Shown here piece after piece: positions 63,346 through 64,000 of a stretch of DNA of 64,000 nt. A program made the position numbers and the translations under genes. The stretch's first letter is position 1. Every line of letters starts with the position of its first letter. The stretch is from the NCBI RefSeq assembly GCF_022682495.2, contig NC_071391.1, forward strand, positions 14,979,680 through 15,043,679, in the 5' to 3' direction. The stretch comes from Desmodus rotundus (taxonomy: Eukaryota; Chordata; Mammalia; Chiroptera; Phyllostomidae). Below the pieces are notes generated by a model. The model did not search any database and was not told where the DNA came from. It worked only from the letters and a program-made list of their open reading frames with translations.

Positions 63346-64000
63346 TTCAGCACCTTCCAGAACCTTCAGAACTCATACTCTCAACCACCACCCTCTACTG
63401 ACCGCACCTTCTTTCCCAGCTCCAAAGCCATGCTTGCTGACCATACAGACTATGAGATGTCAGTATCGCTTGTCCTTTCACCTCACCCCCACTCCCCATA
63501 CCCAGGACAAGTCAAGGCAGAAGGGACAGGCAGGGGGTGATGCAGAGAGGGGGGATTCCATAAGCAGGGTCAACACAACGCTTAAGTAACAAATCCGGGA
63601 TTAGAATGAGGTCTGTTGGATTCCAGAGTCTGTGATCCTAAATAACATATAATATTTAATTAATTTAGTACTTAGTCTTATATGTGTATATATTGTAATG
63701 GGATACATACAGTTTATTAACCTCCCATTGGTGCTTCTTACGCATCACACTGTAATTAAGGATCCGCTTGTTGTAGTTAAGGATTCAGTAAGATCAGTAT
63801 ACACAGCGCCGCATGCACGGGTTCCCACAGAGAGCAGGAAGCATCCGCATAGCTCTGAGCTCCTCTGGAGCAGGGACGGGCTCCCATTTACTTGTCGGTT
63901 GTGGCACCTGCACAGTGCCTGGTGTAAAGCTGACCCCACCACCACATTTTCTGATCCCCAGTCCCCGCCTGATTCCCAGAGCTATTTCCTTGATGTCACA
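63346..64000. other. Unannotated non-coding sequence
   Basis: An AT-rich core at 63,640-63,720; no family, RNA gene or exon recognised. Confidence 0.4.

Noticed and set aside
1..64000. Assigning the CpG-island gene a name, or the window a chromosome
   Set aside because: No exon with recognisable protein sequence is present, and the 5' exon is not one I can identify; a name would be a guess.

Overview
This is a 64 kb piece of mammalian nuclear DNA, most likely from a bat of the Yangochiroptera lineage. The evidence is two copies of a tRNA-derived SINE whose head and tRNA-like promoter match the bat VES family (28,383-28,574 on minus; 61,550-61,763 on plus, with clear target-site duplications) and a short segment near 47,045 that resembles the 3' end of bat L1. 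No bacterial-type genes, operons, rRNA, tRNA genes or CRISPR arrays are present. I could not support any intact protein-coding gene. The long open frames are either chance frames in GC-rich DNA or relics of transposon proteins.

The only strong gene signal is a CpG island at about 33.3-34.75 kb. On the minus strand it holds a plausible non-coding first exon (about 34,250-34,620) ending in a good splice donor (AAAG|GTAGGG at 34,250/34,249). If that reading is right, 1-34,249 is first-intron sequence of an unidentified gene transcribed leftward, and 34.8-64 kb is its upstream flank. A strong CTCF-like motif (33,494-33,511) and a perfect palindromic pair of E-boxes (33,029-33,048) lie just inside. 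A perfect SRF (CArG) box and a perfect MEF2 site lie 28 bp apart about 1.8 kb upstream (36,385-36,422).

The rest is a mosaic of ancient interspersed repeats: about 50 MIR fragments, about a dozen L2/CR1-type LINE fragments, several MLT/MaLR-type LTRs, one L1 ORF2/3' fragment, hAT-Charlie-like pieces, one antisense solo LTR, an internally deleted mariner (3,870-4,550), and a three-level nest at 9,383-11,460 in which a Tigger/pogo-like element contains a mariner of a different family, which in turn is broken by an LTR-like insert. Several repeat-free, AT-rich blocks (5.2-5.6, 14.3, 20.6-21.1, 38.3 and 43.5 kb) look like candidate conserved regulatory elements, but this cannot be shown from one sequence.

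I found no new biological system. The points most worth checking are the nested transposon locus, the CpG-island promoter with its architectural and muscle-type motif candidates, and the high MIR density with very few young insertions. All repeat boundaries are approximate and were judged by eye against remembered family consensus patterns.
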